A stretch of DNA of 64,000 nucleotides from Acidovorax sp. RAC01 (GTDB lineage Bacteria > Pseudomonadota > Gammaproteobacteria > Burkholderiales > Burkholderiaceae_C), in NCBI RefSeq assembly GCF_001714725.1, contig NZ_CP016447.1, positions 62,001 through 126,000 on the forward strand, in the 5' to 3' direction. This document shows, piece by piece, positions 19,594 through 28,943 of this stretch (positions are counted from its first letter, which is position 1; each line of letters opens with the position of its first letter). The translations under genes were made by a program, and so were the position numbers. The notes below the pieces were generated by a model. That model had not been told where the DNA came from, did no database searches, and worked only from the letters and a program-made list of their open reading frames with translations.

Positions 19594-20268
19594 ATGCGCA
19601 TCCTTCTGGCTGAAGACGACCACCACCTGGGCACCTGGTTGAGCCGGGCGCTGGAGCATGCGGGCATCCAGGTCGAGTGGGTGAACGACGGCCGGCTGGC
19701 CGACCGGGCCTTGCAGCAGAACGACCACGATGCGCTGGTGCTGGACCTGGGCCTGCCCGGGCTGGATGGCCATGCCGTGCTGCAGCGGCTGCGCGCCCGC
19801 GACCAGCGGCTGCCCGCCCTCATTCTGACCGCGCGCGACTCGCTGGAGCAGCGGGTGCAGTCGCTGAACGCGGGTGCGGACGACTTTCTGGCCAAGCCGT
19901 TCGAGCTGGCCGAACTGGAAGCGCGCCTGCAGGCCCTGGTGCGGCGCGCACGCGGCAGCGATCACCCCCGGCTCGCCTGCGGCCCGCTGGTGTACGACGG
20001 GGCGCGAAGGCAGTTTGTGCTGCACGGCGAGCCGCTGTCGCTCTCGCCGCGCGAGCAGGCCGTGCTGCGCGTGCTGGTGCAGCGCAGCGGCGAGCCGTTT
20101 TCCAAGCAGCAGATCCTGGACCGCGTGTTCCCCGACGACGAGGACGTGCACCCTGAGGCAGTGGAAGTCTTTGTGCACCGGCTGCGCAAGCGCCTTGATG
20201 GCAGCGGCGTGCGCATCACCACCCTGCGGGGCCTGGGCTACGCGCTGGAGACCGGGGGACCGGCGTGA
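19594..20268 (+). CDS. OmpR-family response regulator (TctD-like)
   Basis: The 224-residue protein has a receiver domain with acidic pocket EDD near residues 7-9, phospho-acceptor Asp in LVLDLGLPGLDG (about residue 51) and Lys in FLAKPF, followed by an OmpR-type winged helix with VEVFVHRLRKRL and TLRGLGYAL. It resembles TctD, which controls tricarboxylate uptake. The sensor kinase gene starts 46 bp downstream. A binding-protein gene lies on each side, which supports a role in solute uptake control, but this is inference. Confidence 0.92.
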   Translation: MRILLAEDDHHLGTWLSRALEHAGIQVEWVNDGRLADRALQQNDHDALVLDLGLPGLDGHAVLQRLRARDQRLPALILTARDSLEQRVQSLNAGADDFLAKPFELAELEARLQALVRRARGSDHPRLACGPLVYDGARRQFVLHGEPLSLSPREQAVLRVLVQRSGEPFSKQQILDRVFPDDEDVHPEAVEVFVHRLRKRLDGSGVRITTLRGLGYALETGGPA

Positions 20269-20314
20269 AACCACTGCGTGGCCGCAGGCGCCTGACCGCA
20301 CCGGAGCCCGCCCC

Positions 20315-21703
20315 GTGCGCCTGACCCGCCGCCTGCGCCGCGCCAGCCTGTGGCAGCTGCTGGCCTGGCTGCTGCTGCCGCTCCTGGTGGCGGTCACCAC
20401 CATCGAGCTGTGGATGACGCGGCAGGACGCGCTGGGCGCCGCCAATGCCGCGTACGACCGGTCTCTGCTGGGCGCGCTCAAGTCGATTGACGCGAACATC
20501 TCGGGCAGCTCGGGCGGGCTGTCGGTCGAGCTGCCCTACACCATGCTCGAATTCTTTGAGCTCACGGCCAGCGGCAACGTGTACTTCCGCGTGGCGTCGT
20601 CGGATGGCCTGGTGGAACTGGGTAACGCAGACCTGCCCCTGCCGCCCGCGCCGCTGGCCGCTGGCATTCCCCTGTTTTACGACGCCACCTACTTTGGCGA
20701 CACCGTGCGGCTGGCCGCCTACCGCCGCGCGCTCGACCCGGCCACGCCCGATCGCACGGTGCTGGTGCAGGTGGCAGAAAGCACCCGCTCGCGGCAGGAG
20801 TTCACCGCCCACTTCGTGCAGCGCGCGGCGCGGCGCGATGCACTGGTGCTGGCGCTGATGGTGCTGGGCACCGCGGCCATGCTGGCGTTTGCCCTGCGCC
20901 CGCTGGCCCGGCTGGCCCAGGGCGTGCGCACCCGCAGCCCCGACGACATGACACCGCTGGCCGACGCCGACCTGCCCGCCGAAGTGCGCCCGCTGGTCGA
21001 TGCGGTCAACCAGCAGATGGCGCGCACCCAGAGCCTGGTGGCGCAGCAGCGGCAGTTTCTGGACGACGCATCGCACCAGCTGCGCACCCACCTGACCACG
21101 CTGCAGATGCAGGCCGACTACGCCCGTCGCGAGGACGACCCCGCACAGATCCGGCAGGCGCTGGACGCCATGGGCAGCGAGCTGGCCCGCGCCACGCGCA
21201 GCACGCAGCAGCTGCTGGCCCTGGGCCGCAGCGACACCGCCGCCGTGGACTTGGCCCCGTGCGACCTGGCCGAGCTGCTGCGCGCGGTGGCGCTGCAGTT
21301 GCTACCCCAGGCACGGCAGCGGCAGATTGACTTTGGCATCCACACCGCCACGGCTGATCTGCAGGCCATTGCCGACAGCGGCCTGCTGCGCGAGGCGCTG
21401 ACCAATCTGGCGGCCAACGCCATTGCCTACACGCCCGAGCACGGCACCGTCACCGTGTGCGCCGCCAGTGACAGCATGGGCTGGAGCATCAGCGTGGAAG
21501 ACAACGGCCCCGGCCTGAGCGCGGACGAACGCGACGCGCTGGGCCAGCGCTACCGGCGCGGCTCGCAGGCCACAGCAGGCGGCTCGGGCCTGGGCCTGGC
21601 CATTGCCCGGTCGATTGCCGAGCGGCACCGCGGTACCCTGCGCCTGCAGGCACGCGATGACGGCCCCGGCCTGCGGGCCATACTGTGGTGGCCAAGGCCC
21701 TGA
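20315..21703 (+). CDS. Sensor histidine kinase (TctE-like)
   Basis: Inner-membrane kinase partner of the preceding regulator; 462 residues from the GTG at 20315. It has TM1 near residues 13-30, a periplasmic domain of the TctE N-terminal type, TM2 near 175-192, HAMP, a dimerisation domain with DDASHQLRTHLTTLQMQ and an ATPase domain with N-box LTNLAANAIAYT, EDNGPGLS and GSGLGLAIAR. The H-box reads HQLRTHL where TctE proteins normally have HQLRTPL, a Pro to His change next to the phospho-accepting His. All ATP-binding boxes look intact, so it is probably functional. Confidence 0.9.
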   Translation: MRLTRRLRRASLWQLLAWLLLPLLVAVTTIELWMTRQDALGAANAAYDRSLLGALKSIDANISGSSGGLSVELPYTMLEFFELTASGNVYFRVASSDGLVELGNADLPLPPAPLAAGIPLFYDATYFGDTVRLAAYRRALDPATPDRTVLVQVAESTRSRQEFTAHFVQRAARRDALVLALMVLGTAAMLAFALRPLARLAQGVRTRSPDDMTPLADADLPAEVRPLVDAVNQQMARTQSLVAQQRQFLDDASHQLRTHLTTLQMQADYARREDDPAQIRQALDAMGSELARATRSTQQLLALGRSDTAAVDLAPCDLAELLRAVALQLLPQARQRQIDFGIHTATADLQAIADSGLLREALTNLAANAIAYTPEHGTVTVCAASDSMGWSISVEDNGPGLSADERDALGQRYRRGSQATAGGSGLGLAIARSIAERHRGTLRLQARDDGPGLRAILWWPRP

Positions 21704-21760
21704 GCAGCAAGGGCCCACACCTGTCCGGCACACCCATTTCAGACACGTACACACACCGCC

Positions 21761-22810
21761 ATGGCCCACCACCGCCGCCACGCACTGCTTGCACTGGCCT
21801 GCTGCGCCGGCACTGCCGCTGCCTCGCAATGGGCACGTGCTGCCAGCCCGGCACCACCATTGGTCCGCCCCAGGGAAGCACCAGCCGATGCGACCACAGG
21901 CCCGGCCGAATGCGTGGCCCCCGCGCGCCCCGGCGGCGGTTTTGACCTGACCTGCAGCGTGGCGGCCGAGGCCCTGCAGGCCGTGCGCCCGGGCCGGGAG
22001 CCCCTGCGCACGCGCTATCTGCCCGGCGGCATCGGTGCCGTGGCGTTTGACCAGGCGGCCACCGGGCGGCTGGGCGGCCCGGGCACACTGGTGGCGTTTT
22101 CCAGCGGCTCGCTGCTCAACATCGCGCAGGGCCGCTTCGGCCCGCATCCGGCATCGGCCGTGCGCTGGCTTGCCACCCTGGGTAACGACTACGGTGTAGT
22201 GGCGGTGCACCGCGACTCGCCCCACCGCCGCCTGCAGGACGTGGTGGCCGCCCTGCAAAAGGACCTGTCGCGCGTGGTGTTTGGCGCCGGCGGCACGCTG
22301 GGCAGCCAGGACTGGATCAAGGCGGCCCTGCTGGTGCGGGCCGCGGGGCAGGACCACAAGCGCATGCGCTTCGTGTCGTTCGAAGGCGGCGGCGAGGCGC
22401 TGAAGGCGCTGCGCGGCGGGCATGTGGGTGTCTTCACTGGCGATGCCGCCGAGGCTACCAAGGCGCTGTCGCAAGACATGCCCGTGCGCATCCTGGCCGT
22501 GCTGTCAGCCGAGCGCCTGCCCGGCCGGCTGGCCCAGATGCCCACCGCGCGCGAGCAGGGTGTGGACCTGGTGTGGAGCACCGTGCGCGGCCTGTACATG
22601 GCCGCCAGCGTGCCCGATGCTGCGGCCGCTGCGTGGACCACCGCGCTGCAGGAGGCCCAGGCCGCGCCCGGGTATGCGGTGCTGTGCGAACGGCTGGGCC
22701 TGTACCCGCTGGTGCTCAGCGGTCCTGCGCTGGAAGCGTTTGTGCAGCGCAGCCTGACGGACTACCGGCGTCTGGCACAGGAGCTGGGCCTGCGGACCTG
22801 GGAACGCTGA
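21761..22810 (+). CDS. Bug/TctC-like substrate-binding protein, divergent
   Basis: A 349-residue secreted protein with a signal peptide (MAHHRRHALLALACCAGTAA, cleavage near ARA-ASP). The mature part has CVAPARPGGGFDLTCSVAAE, a variant of the Bug entry motif, then GGIGAVAFDQ and VFTGDAAEATKAL, fitting the periplasmic receptor fold of tripartite tricarboxylate transporters. It follows the TctDE-like pair by 57 bp and is likely part of the same transcription unit. The sequence is less typical than the receptor at 18422, so the ligand may differ. No cognate membrane subunits are present here. Confidence 0.8.
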   Translation: MAHHRRHALLALACCAGTAAASQWARAASPAPPLVRPREAPADATTGPAECVAPARPGGGFDLTCSVAAEALQAVRPGREPLRTRYLPGGIGAVAFDQAATGRLGGPGTLVAFSSGSLLNIAQGRFGPHPASAVRWLATLGNDYGVVAVHRDSPHRRLQDVVAALQKDLSRVVFGAGGTLGSQDWIKAALLVRAAGQDHKRMRFVSFEGGGEALKALRGGHVGVFTGDAAEATKALSQDMPVRILAVLSAERLPGRLAQMPTAREQGVDLVWSTVRGLYMAASVPDAAAAAWTTALQEAQAAPGYAVLCERLGLYPLVLSGPALEAFVQRSLTDYRRLAQELGLRTWER

Positions 22811-22831
22811 GCGCACCTCCCCAGTTCCGGG

Positions 22832-23044
22832 TCAGCGCTCCAGCCACCACTGGATGATGACCTTGGCAAGAAAGCCCAGAAAGCCCACCCCCAGCCCCAG
22901 AAACAGCACAAAGGTGCCGAACCGCCCGGCCTTGGACTCCCACGCCAGCTGGCCGATGATGAACAGCATGTACGCAATGAAAGCGCCCACGCCATAGGTC
23001 AAAAAGAAGCCCGAGATCTGCGCCTCGGTGAAGCCGAAGATCAC
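22832..23044 (-). CDS. DUF2788 small membrane protein
   Basis: A 70-residue protein with two predicted transmembrane helices (residues about 12-32 and 44-64) joined by a short basic loop WESKAGRFGTF. The pattern FGFTEAQISGFFLTYG plus SKAGRFGTF matches the small DUF2788 family of unknown function. It starts with GTG at 23044, and its GTGA overlaps the stop codon of the DUF2189 gene, so the two are translationally coupled. Confidence 0.8.
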   Translation of the reverse strand: MIFGFTEAQISGFFLTYGVGAFIAYMLFIIGQLAWESKAGRFGTFVLFLGLGVGFLGFLAKVIIQWWLER

Positions 23045-23925
23045 GGTGCTGCTCCGGGTCCGGGCACCGGCGGCGACGCGGCCTCGCGCTCCGGCAGGCT
23101 CGAAGGGTCCACCAGGTCGCGGTAGGCGTGCCAGCTGGCATGGCCCAGCATGGGCATGATGAGGATCAGCGCCAAGAGCAGCGACCCCAGCCCCAGCAGC
23201 GTGAAGCCCAGGATGAGCGCCGCCCAGAACGCCATGGGCAGGGGGTTGACCACCACGGCCTGCCAGCTCGTCAGCACCGCCTGCAGCAGCGTGGCGCGGC
23301 GGTCCAGCAGCAGGGGCATGGCCACCACGCTGGATGCAAAGATGGGCGCGGCCATCAGGCTGCCCAGCGCCAGCCAGAGCTCGAACAACCAGCCCTCGCG
23401 CGCCATGACCACATGGCGCATGAAGTCCACCGGCGTCTCGATGGGCACCGGGGCCAGCAGCGTGATGAGCGCTGCCGACGTGACCACCCAGCCCGTGGCC
23501 GCCAGCGCCAACAGCGCGCCGAACTGCACCATGCACCAGTAGTCGTTGCCCCATTTGTTGACGTGGCTGTTCTGCCAGTTGGCCCAGGTCTTGAGCACCA
23601 CGCCCAGGTTGGCGGGTTCCCGGCGCTCCAGGGCGCGGCTCAGGGCGTACAGGCTGGTGGCCAGCACGGGCGCAATCACCAGAAAGCCCGACAGGGCCCC
23701 CGCCAGAAACCAGAAGCGGTGGTACCCCACGGCAAGGATGACTGCGCCAAACAGCGCCAGCGCGAAGCCGTGCGCAAAGCTGATCCAGCCCGCGCGCGCC
23801 ATGTCGCGCCACGCCAGCACCAGCCAGGTCAGGGGCTGCATGAGCCCGATGGAGCGGACCGTGGGCAGGTGGATGGTGTTGCGGGGCATGGCGGGGTGGG
23901 AAGGGACGGGTGAGTTTGGCGCCAT
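23041..23925 (-). CDS. DUF2189 multi-pass inner-membrane protein
   Basis: A 294-residue integral membrane protein with about six helices. The N-terminal part PLTWLVLAWRDMARAGWISF, the FLVIAPVLATSLYALSR segment and a late HASWHAYRDLVD are typical of the DUF2189 family, whose function is unknown. The Pro-rich C-terminus (SPPVPGPGAAP) is likely disordered. An internal Met at codon 13 (MPRNTIHLP) is an alternative start. It is coupled to the downstream DUF2788 gene. Confidence 0.82.
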   Translation of the reverse strand: MAPNSPVPSHPAMPRNTIHLPTVRSIGLMQPLTWLVLAWRDMARAGWISFAHGFALALFGAVILAVGYHRFWFLAGALSGFLVIAPVLATSLYALSRALERREPANLGVVLKTWANWQNSHVNKWGNDYWCMVQFGALLALAATGWVVTSAALITLLAPVPIETPVDFMRHVVMAREGWLFELWLALGSLMAAPIFASSVVAMPLLLDRRATLLQAVLTSWQAVVVNPLPMAFWAALILGFTLLGLGSLLLALILIMPMLGHASWHAYRDLVDPSSLPEREAASPPVPGPGAAP

Positions 23926-24021
23926 CAGCGGGGGCGATCAAGCGCCCGGCCAGGTGGAGCGCGCAAGTCTTGATCTACGACAAGAAACGGGGCGGCGAGC
24001 GTGGACGACGCGGTCGGCCGC

Positions 24022-24732
24022 CTACGCCTGTAGCAGGCGGCACAGCTCCGACAGGCTGCTCACCGTGGCATGCGGCGGCGTGTCGTACGGCCAGGCGTGC
24101 TCGGCGGGGTTGAACCACACGGCCTGCATGCCGGCGTCCATGGCACCGCGGGCATCGAGCGTGGCGTCGTCGCCCACATGCAGCACCTCATGGGGCTGCA
24201 CCTGCAGCGCGGCTGCGGCGGCGTGGAAGATGCGTGCGTCGGGCTTGGCAATGCCAAACGCCTGGGCGCTCAGGCTGTGGCGGAAGTACTGGCCGATGCC
24301 CACGCGGTGCACATCGGCATTGCCGTTGGACACCGCCGCCACCGGGTACCGGGCCGACAGGAACGCCAGGGCATCGTGCGCATCGGCAAACAGATCCACC
24401 CGCTGGCGCTCGGCAAAAAACAGGTCGAACGCGGGCTCGGCCAGCGATGGCGCGTCGCCCGCCTGCGTAAGCGCCATGCGAATCGACTCGCGCCGCAGGG
24501 CGCTCAGGTCGTGCTGCAGGTCGGGCCGCAGGGTGACCATCTGGTTGCGGATGGCGCGCAGCGCGGCCGTGTCCTTGAACAGTGCGGCCGTGGCAGGGGC
24601 GTGCTCGGTCATCCATGCCAGCAGCACGGCCTCGGCCCGCTCGATGGTGGGCCAGATGGGCCAGAGCGTGTCGTCCAGGTCGAGCGTGACGGCGCGGATG
24701 CGGGAGAGGTCGAGGTTCTGTGGATGTGGCAT
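24022..24732 (-). CDS. HAD-superfamily hydrolase (phosphatase-like)
   Basis: A 236-residue cytosolic protein with all four haloacid dehalogenase motifs: motif I TLDLDDTLW with nucleophile Asp near residue 18, motif II AVSNGN, the Lys of motif III in GIAKPDARIF and motif IV VLHVGDDATLDARG. A helical cap lies between motifs I and II, as in subfamily IA enzymes. The substrate is not deducible. It is divergent from hemH across 118 bp that must hold both promoters. Confidence 0.9.
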   Translation of the reverse strand: MPHPQNLDLSRIRAVTLDLDDTLWPIWPTIERAEAVLLAWMTEHAPATAALFKDTAALRAIRNQMVTLRPDLQHDLSALRRESIRMALTQAGDAPSLAEPAFDLFFAERQRVDLFADAHDALAFLSARYPVAAVSNGNADVHRVGIGQYFRHSLSAQAFGIAKPDARIFHAAAAALQVQPHEVLHVGDDATLDARGAMDAGMQAVWFNPAEHAWPYDTPPHATVSSLSELCRLLQA

Positions 24733-24850
24733 GCGGTGCGCCGTAGGCCAGACGGCCCGGCCAGCAGTGGGTAAACAGCCACGAAGAATAGCGCGGCCCG
24801 CAAAGACCCGGCGTCACCGGCGCTGCAAACGTTTTGCCACAATCGCGCCC

Positions 24851-25969
24851 ATGCTTTCATCCCCCTTCGCCTCCGAACCCCCCTACACCCACGGCCAGGC
24901 CGAGCGCACCGCCGTGCTGCTGTGCAACCTGGGCACGCCCGATGCGGCCACCGCGCCAGCCGTGCGCCGCTACCTCGCGCAGTTTCTGGGGGACCACCGC
25001 GTGGTCGAGATCCCCCGGCTGCTGTGGATGGTGATCCTGCACGGCATCATCCTGCGGGTGCGGCCCGCCAAGTCGGCCGCCAAGTACGCATCCGTGTGGA
25101 CGCCCGAGGGCTCGCCCCTGGCGGTGTGGACGGCCAGGCAGGCCACGCTGCTGCGCGGCTGGCTGGGCGAAGCGGGCCACGCGGTGCTGGTGCGCCATGC
25201 CATGCGCTATGGCAACCCGTCCATCGAAAGCCAGCTCGATGCCCTGAAGGCCGAAGGCGCCACACGCATCCTCATCCTGCCGCTGTACCCGCAGTACTCG
25301 GCCACCACCACGGCCAGCGTGTTTGATGCCGTCTACACCTGGGCCGCGAAGACGCGCAACGTGCCCGAGCTGCGCTTTGTGAACCGCTACCACGACCACC
25401 CCGGCTACATCGATGCACTGGCCCGCACCATCGAATCGCACTGGAAGACAAACGGCCAGCCCGACCAGCTGGTGATGAGCTTTCATGGCGTGCCCGAGCG
25501 CACCCTGCACCTGGGCGACCCCTACCACTGCGAAGCCCGCAAGACCGGCCGCCTGCTGGCCGAGCGCCTGGGCCTGCGCGAAGACCGCTACCGCGTCACG
25601 TTCCAGTCGCGCTTTGGCAAGGCCAAGTGGCTGGAGCCCTACACCCAGCCCACCATCGAGGCCCTCGGTGCCGCAGGCACACGCCGGGTGGATGTGGTGT
25701 GCCCCGGCTTCACCAGCGACTGCCTGGAAACGTTGGAAGAAATCAACATGGAAGTGCGCGAGGCGTTCCTGCACAACGGGGGCCAGGAGTTTCACTACAT
25801 CCCGTGCCTGAACGACAACCACCACTGGATCACCGCCCTGAGCCGCGTGGCCCAGCAGCACCTGGCTGGCTGGCCCACCGAAGCACCATCGGCTGCCACC
25901 CTGGCCGATGCGCGCCAGCACGCGCTGGCTGGCGGTGCGCCCCAGGGCGTGTGCCCTGTCAAGCACTGA
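24851..25969 (+). CDS. hemH: Ferrochelatase
   Basis: Inserts ferrous iron into protoporphyrin IX in the last step of haem synthesis. The 372-residue protein has the N-terminal TAVLLCNLGTPDA, the metal-binding His in VMSFHGVPERTLHLGDPY and the acidic Glu in FTSDCLETLEEI, all family signatures. It lacks a C-terminal membrane helix, as is common in bacteria. The ATG at 24851 is chosen over the upstream open frame because translation there matches the family N-terminus. A cacaat box lies about 11 bp upstream, hinting at a very short leader. Confidence 0.96.
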   Translation: MLSSPFASEPPYTHGQAERTAVLLCNLGTPDAATAPAVRRYLAQFLGDHRVVEIPRLLWMVILHGIILRVRPAKSAAKYASVWTPEGSPLAVWTARQATLLRGWLGEAGHAVLVRHAMRYGNPSIESQLDALKAEGATRILILPLYPQYSATTTASVFDAVYTWAAKTRNVPELRFVNRYHDHPGYIDALARTIESHWKTNGQPDQLVMSFHGVPERTLHLGDPYHCEARKTGRLLAERLGLREDRYRVTFQSRFGKAKWLEPYTQPTIEALGAAGTRRVDVVCPGFTSDCLETLEEINMEVREAFLHNGGQEFHYIPCLNDNHHWITALSRVAQQHLAGWPTEAPSAATLADARQHALAGGAPQGVCPVKH

Positions 25970-26069
25970 CACCCGGCTGCGCGAGGCCCAGGACCATGCG
26001 CACGCTGCGGCAGGCCACGGCCGCAGCGCGGCTGCCCCAGCGTGCCGCGCTGCGCCGGGGCCATTCACT

Positions 26070-26138
26070 ATGCTTTTGATAGCAATCAAGGCTTTAAAAT
26101 CAAGCCGTAGAGGCCAATTTCGCTCAAATTTGGCTACT
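26070..26138. repeat. Dispersed gatagcaatcaagg repeat, extended copy
   Basis: Contains tatgcttttgatagcaatca, then aggctttaaaatcaagccg and a final aaatttggctac. The gatagcaatcaagg part repeats the sequence near position 110. It lies in the 245-bp gap between hemH and the Lon-like protease gene, where I see no gene. Confidence 0.55.
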
Positions 26139-26214
26139 CTGCACGCTTCCCAGCCCATCCGGTGGCCCTGCCAGCCCAGCTACCGGGCCCCCTGCACCAT
26201 CCACCTGCGCGCCC

Positions 26215-28752
26215 ATGCCTGCCATCGCCCTCGCCCCCCACCAGCTCCGCCTGACCATCGACCCCGCCACTCTGGGTTTTGCCAGCACTGCGGAACTGCA
26301 GGGTCTGCCGCTGCCGTGGATCGGCCAGGAGCGGGCCCAGGCGGCGGCGCAGTTCGGGCTGACGATGACGCAGCCCGACTACCACCTGTTCGTGCTGGGC
26401 GAGGTGGGCAGCGGCCGTGCATCGCTGATGCACCAGGCCATGCGCGAGGTGGCTGCCACGCGGCCCGTGCCGCCCGACCTGTGCTACCTGCACAACTTTG
26501 ATGCGCCTGAACACCCGCGTGCGCTGCGGCTGCCCGCTGGCCAGGGCCGCGTGCTGCGCAAGGCCATGGCAGAGCTGGCGCGCACGCTGCAGACCGACAT
26601 ACCGCGCCACTTGGGCAGCCCCGACTTTCGGGCCCAGGCCCGCACCATCGAGCAAGCCTACGAGGTGCAGGAAGCCCAGGCGTTTTCTGCGCTGGAAGCG
26701 TTTGCCCGCGAGCGCGAGTTCCGGCTGTCGCGGTCAGACGAAGACGGCGGCCACATGGTCTTCACCATCACCGGCCCCAACGGCCAGCCGCTGACCGAAA
26801 ACGAGGCACGCGCCCTTCCGCCCGAGCAGCGTGCGCGCATCGACGCAGCCGAGCAGGCCCTGCGCGCCGAGATCGTGGCGTTTGCGCAAACGCTGCGCCC
26901 GCTGGAACGCGTGCGCGACGATACCTTGGGCGACCTGCGCAAGCGCACCGTGCGCCCCCTGGTGCAGCAGGCGCTGCAGGCCGTGCGCAGCGCCGTCGAT
27001 TCCCAGCCCGAGCCATTGCAGGCCTGGCTGCTGCAGGTGGAGCGCGAACTGCTGCAGCACCTGCACTGGTTCGAACTGGCCGAGCCGCCCGCACGGGATG
27101 CCGCCGCCGATGCAGCAATGCCGGCCGACAAGGGCAGCGGCAGCCACACCGACGAAGACGACGACGGCGACGACGCCCAGGACGCGCTCGACCACCTGCT
27201 GCACCTGTGCCAGATCCACCTGGCGGTAGACCACCACGGCCAGCACGGCGCGCCCGTGATCGTGGAAGACAACCCCCAGCACCGCACGCTGTTTGGCAGC
27301 ATCGAAACCCGCCACGACGGCGACACCCCCCAGGCCGACTACACCGGCATCCGCGCGGGCAGCCTGCTGCGGGCGCATGGCGGCTTTTTGCTGCTGCACC
27401 TGCACGACCTGACCGGTGAAGACGGCCTGTGGGCGCGGCTGCGGCGCTTTCTGCGCGCCAGCCGCCTGCACATTGACGAATCAGGCAGTGGCGGCAGCGG
27501 CGGCGCGCCCGTGGCGCTGCAGCCTGAAGCCGTGCAGGTGGATGTGAAGATCGTCCTGATCGGCACCGTGGACGAGTACTACGCCCTGCAAGAGGCCGAC
27601 CCCGACACCGCGCGCCGCTTTCGCGCCAAGGTGGATTTTGTGGAGCGCTTCGCCGCCAGCGCCGACACACGCCGCGCCAGCGCCATCTTTGTGGCGCACA
27701 GCTGCCAGCGCCGGGGCCTGCCGCACTTTGGCGCGGCCGCCGTGGCGCTGCTGCTGGAGCAAACCCACCGCGAGGCCGACGACCAGGGCCGCCAGAGCGC
27801 GCAGTTCGGCCACATCGAAGCCCTGCTGATGGAAGCCGCCGCCCTGTGCCAGGCACGCGGCGGAACGCTGGTGGAGGCCGCCGACGTGCACGCCGCCCGG
27901 CACGCCCACATGCTGCGCCACAACTACCCTGAAGAGCAGCTGCACGAATCCATCGTGGAAGGCGAACGGCTCATCACCCTCACCGGCAGCGTGGCAGGGC
28001 AGATCAATGCGCTCACGCAGATCGACCTTGGCGACTACCGCTTTGGCTTTCCCGTGCGCATTACCGCGCGCACCTTTGCCGGGCAAGAGGGTCTGCTCAA
28101 TATCGAGCGCGAGGTCGATATGTCGGGCCCCATCCACGACAAGGGCGTGCTCATCCTGCACAGCTACCTCACCGCCCTGTTCAGCCACGTCGCGCCGCTG
28201 GCGCTCAATGCCTCCATCGTGTTCGAGCAGGAATACAGCGGCGTGGAAGGCGACTCGGCCTCGTGCGCCGAGCTATACGCGCTGCTGTCCAGCCTGTCAG
28301 GCCTTCCGCTGCGCCAGGGCATCGCCATCACCGGCGCGCTCAACCAGCACGGCGAAGTGCTGCCCGTGGGCGGCATCAACGAAAAGATCGAAGGCTGGTT
28401 CCGTACCTGCGCCACAGCGGGCCTGGACGGCACGCAGGGCGTACTCATCCCCGCCCGCAACCAGCGCCACCTGATGCTGGACCGCAGCGTGCTGGACGCG
28501 GTGGAACGCGGGCTGTTCCATGTGTACACCATGGGGCACGTGAGCGAGGGGATTGCGCTGCTGACGGGCGAGGCGTCGGGCATGAGCCCGGCGGACTTGC
28601 TGCAGGCGCAAGCCGATGCGCTGGCCGGAGGCGCGGCCACGGTGGAGGACACGGTGATGCAGCGGGCGGAGGTGACGCTGCGGGCTTATCGGAAGGCTTG
28701 TCAGGTGGCGGGGGGGTGCGGAGGGGACGCGGGGCGCGGGGGCGGTGAATAG
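26215..28752 (+). CDS. Lon-like ATP-binding protease (AAA_32 plus Lon C-terminal domain)
   Basis: An 845-residue cytosolic protein of the YcbZ/LonH-like group, distinct from the Lon at 2412. The N-terminal ATPase-like domain has GEVGSGRASLM in place of a Walker A with Lys, as in this family, then a long coiled, acidic insertion around residues 300-325 (DEDDDGDDAQDALD). Walker B-like GFLLLHLHDL follows. The protease domain has catalytic Ser in GDSASCAEL and Lys in GGINEKIEG. Targets are unknown; the family has been linked to protein quality control and cell division. The last 20 codons are Gly-rich, and it is the last gene before the metal-resistance region. Confidence 0.92.
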   Translation: MPAIALAPHQLRLTIDPATLGFASTAELQGLPLPWIGQERAQAAAQFGLTMTQPDYHLFVLGEVGSGRASLMHQAMREVAATRPVPPDLCYLHNFDAPEHPRALRLPAGQGRVLRKAMAELARTLQTDIPRHLGSPDFRAQARTIEQAYEVQEAQAFSALEAFAREREFRLSRSDEDGGHMVFTITGPNGQPLTENEARALPPEQRARIDAAEQALRAEIVAFAQTLRPLERVRDDTLGDLRKRTVRPLVQQALQAVRSAVDSQPEPLQAWLLQVERELLQHLHWFELAEPPARDAAADAAMPADKGSGSHTDEDDDGDDAQDALDHLLHLCQIHLAVDHHGQHGAPVIVEDNPQHRTLFGSIETRHDGDTPQADYTGIRAGSLLRAHGGFLLLHLHDLTGEDGLWARLRRFLRASRLHIDESGSGGSGGAPVALQPEAVQVDVKIVLIGTVDEYYALQEADPDTARRFRAKVDFVERFAASADTRRASAIFVAHSCQRRGLPHFGAAAVALLLEQTHREADDQGRQSAQFGHIEALLMEAAALCQARGGTLVEAADVHAARHAHMLRHNYPEEQLHESIVEGERLITLTGSVAGQINALTQIDLGDYRFGFPVRITARTFAGQEGLLNIEREVDMSGPIHDKGVLILHSYLTALFSHVAPLALNASIVFEQEYSGVEGDSASCAELYALLSSLSGLPLRQGIAITGALNQHGEVLPVGGINEKIEGWFRTCATAGLDGTQGVLIPARNQRHLMLDRSVLDAVERGLFHVYTMGHVSEGIALLTGEASGMSPADLLQAQADALAGGAATVEDTVMQRAEVTLRAYRKACQVAGGCGGDAGRGGGE

Positions 28753-28943
28753 CTTGAGGGTCCACGAGATGGAAGGCTCGGGGTTCGGGCTGCTTTGCAG
28801 CGGTTGCGGTCGCTCGTCCAGCCACCATGGAAGTCCGCTGACGAACTCTCATCGGACGTTCGGAGCGGTGGGCCATTTTTTTGGATGGAGATGGAGAACA
28901 CCAATACGTTGGCTCCTGACACGTGTTGCGCCTTGAAGCCAGT

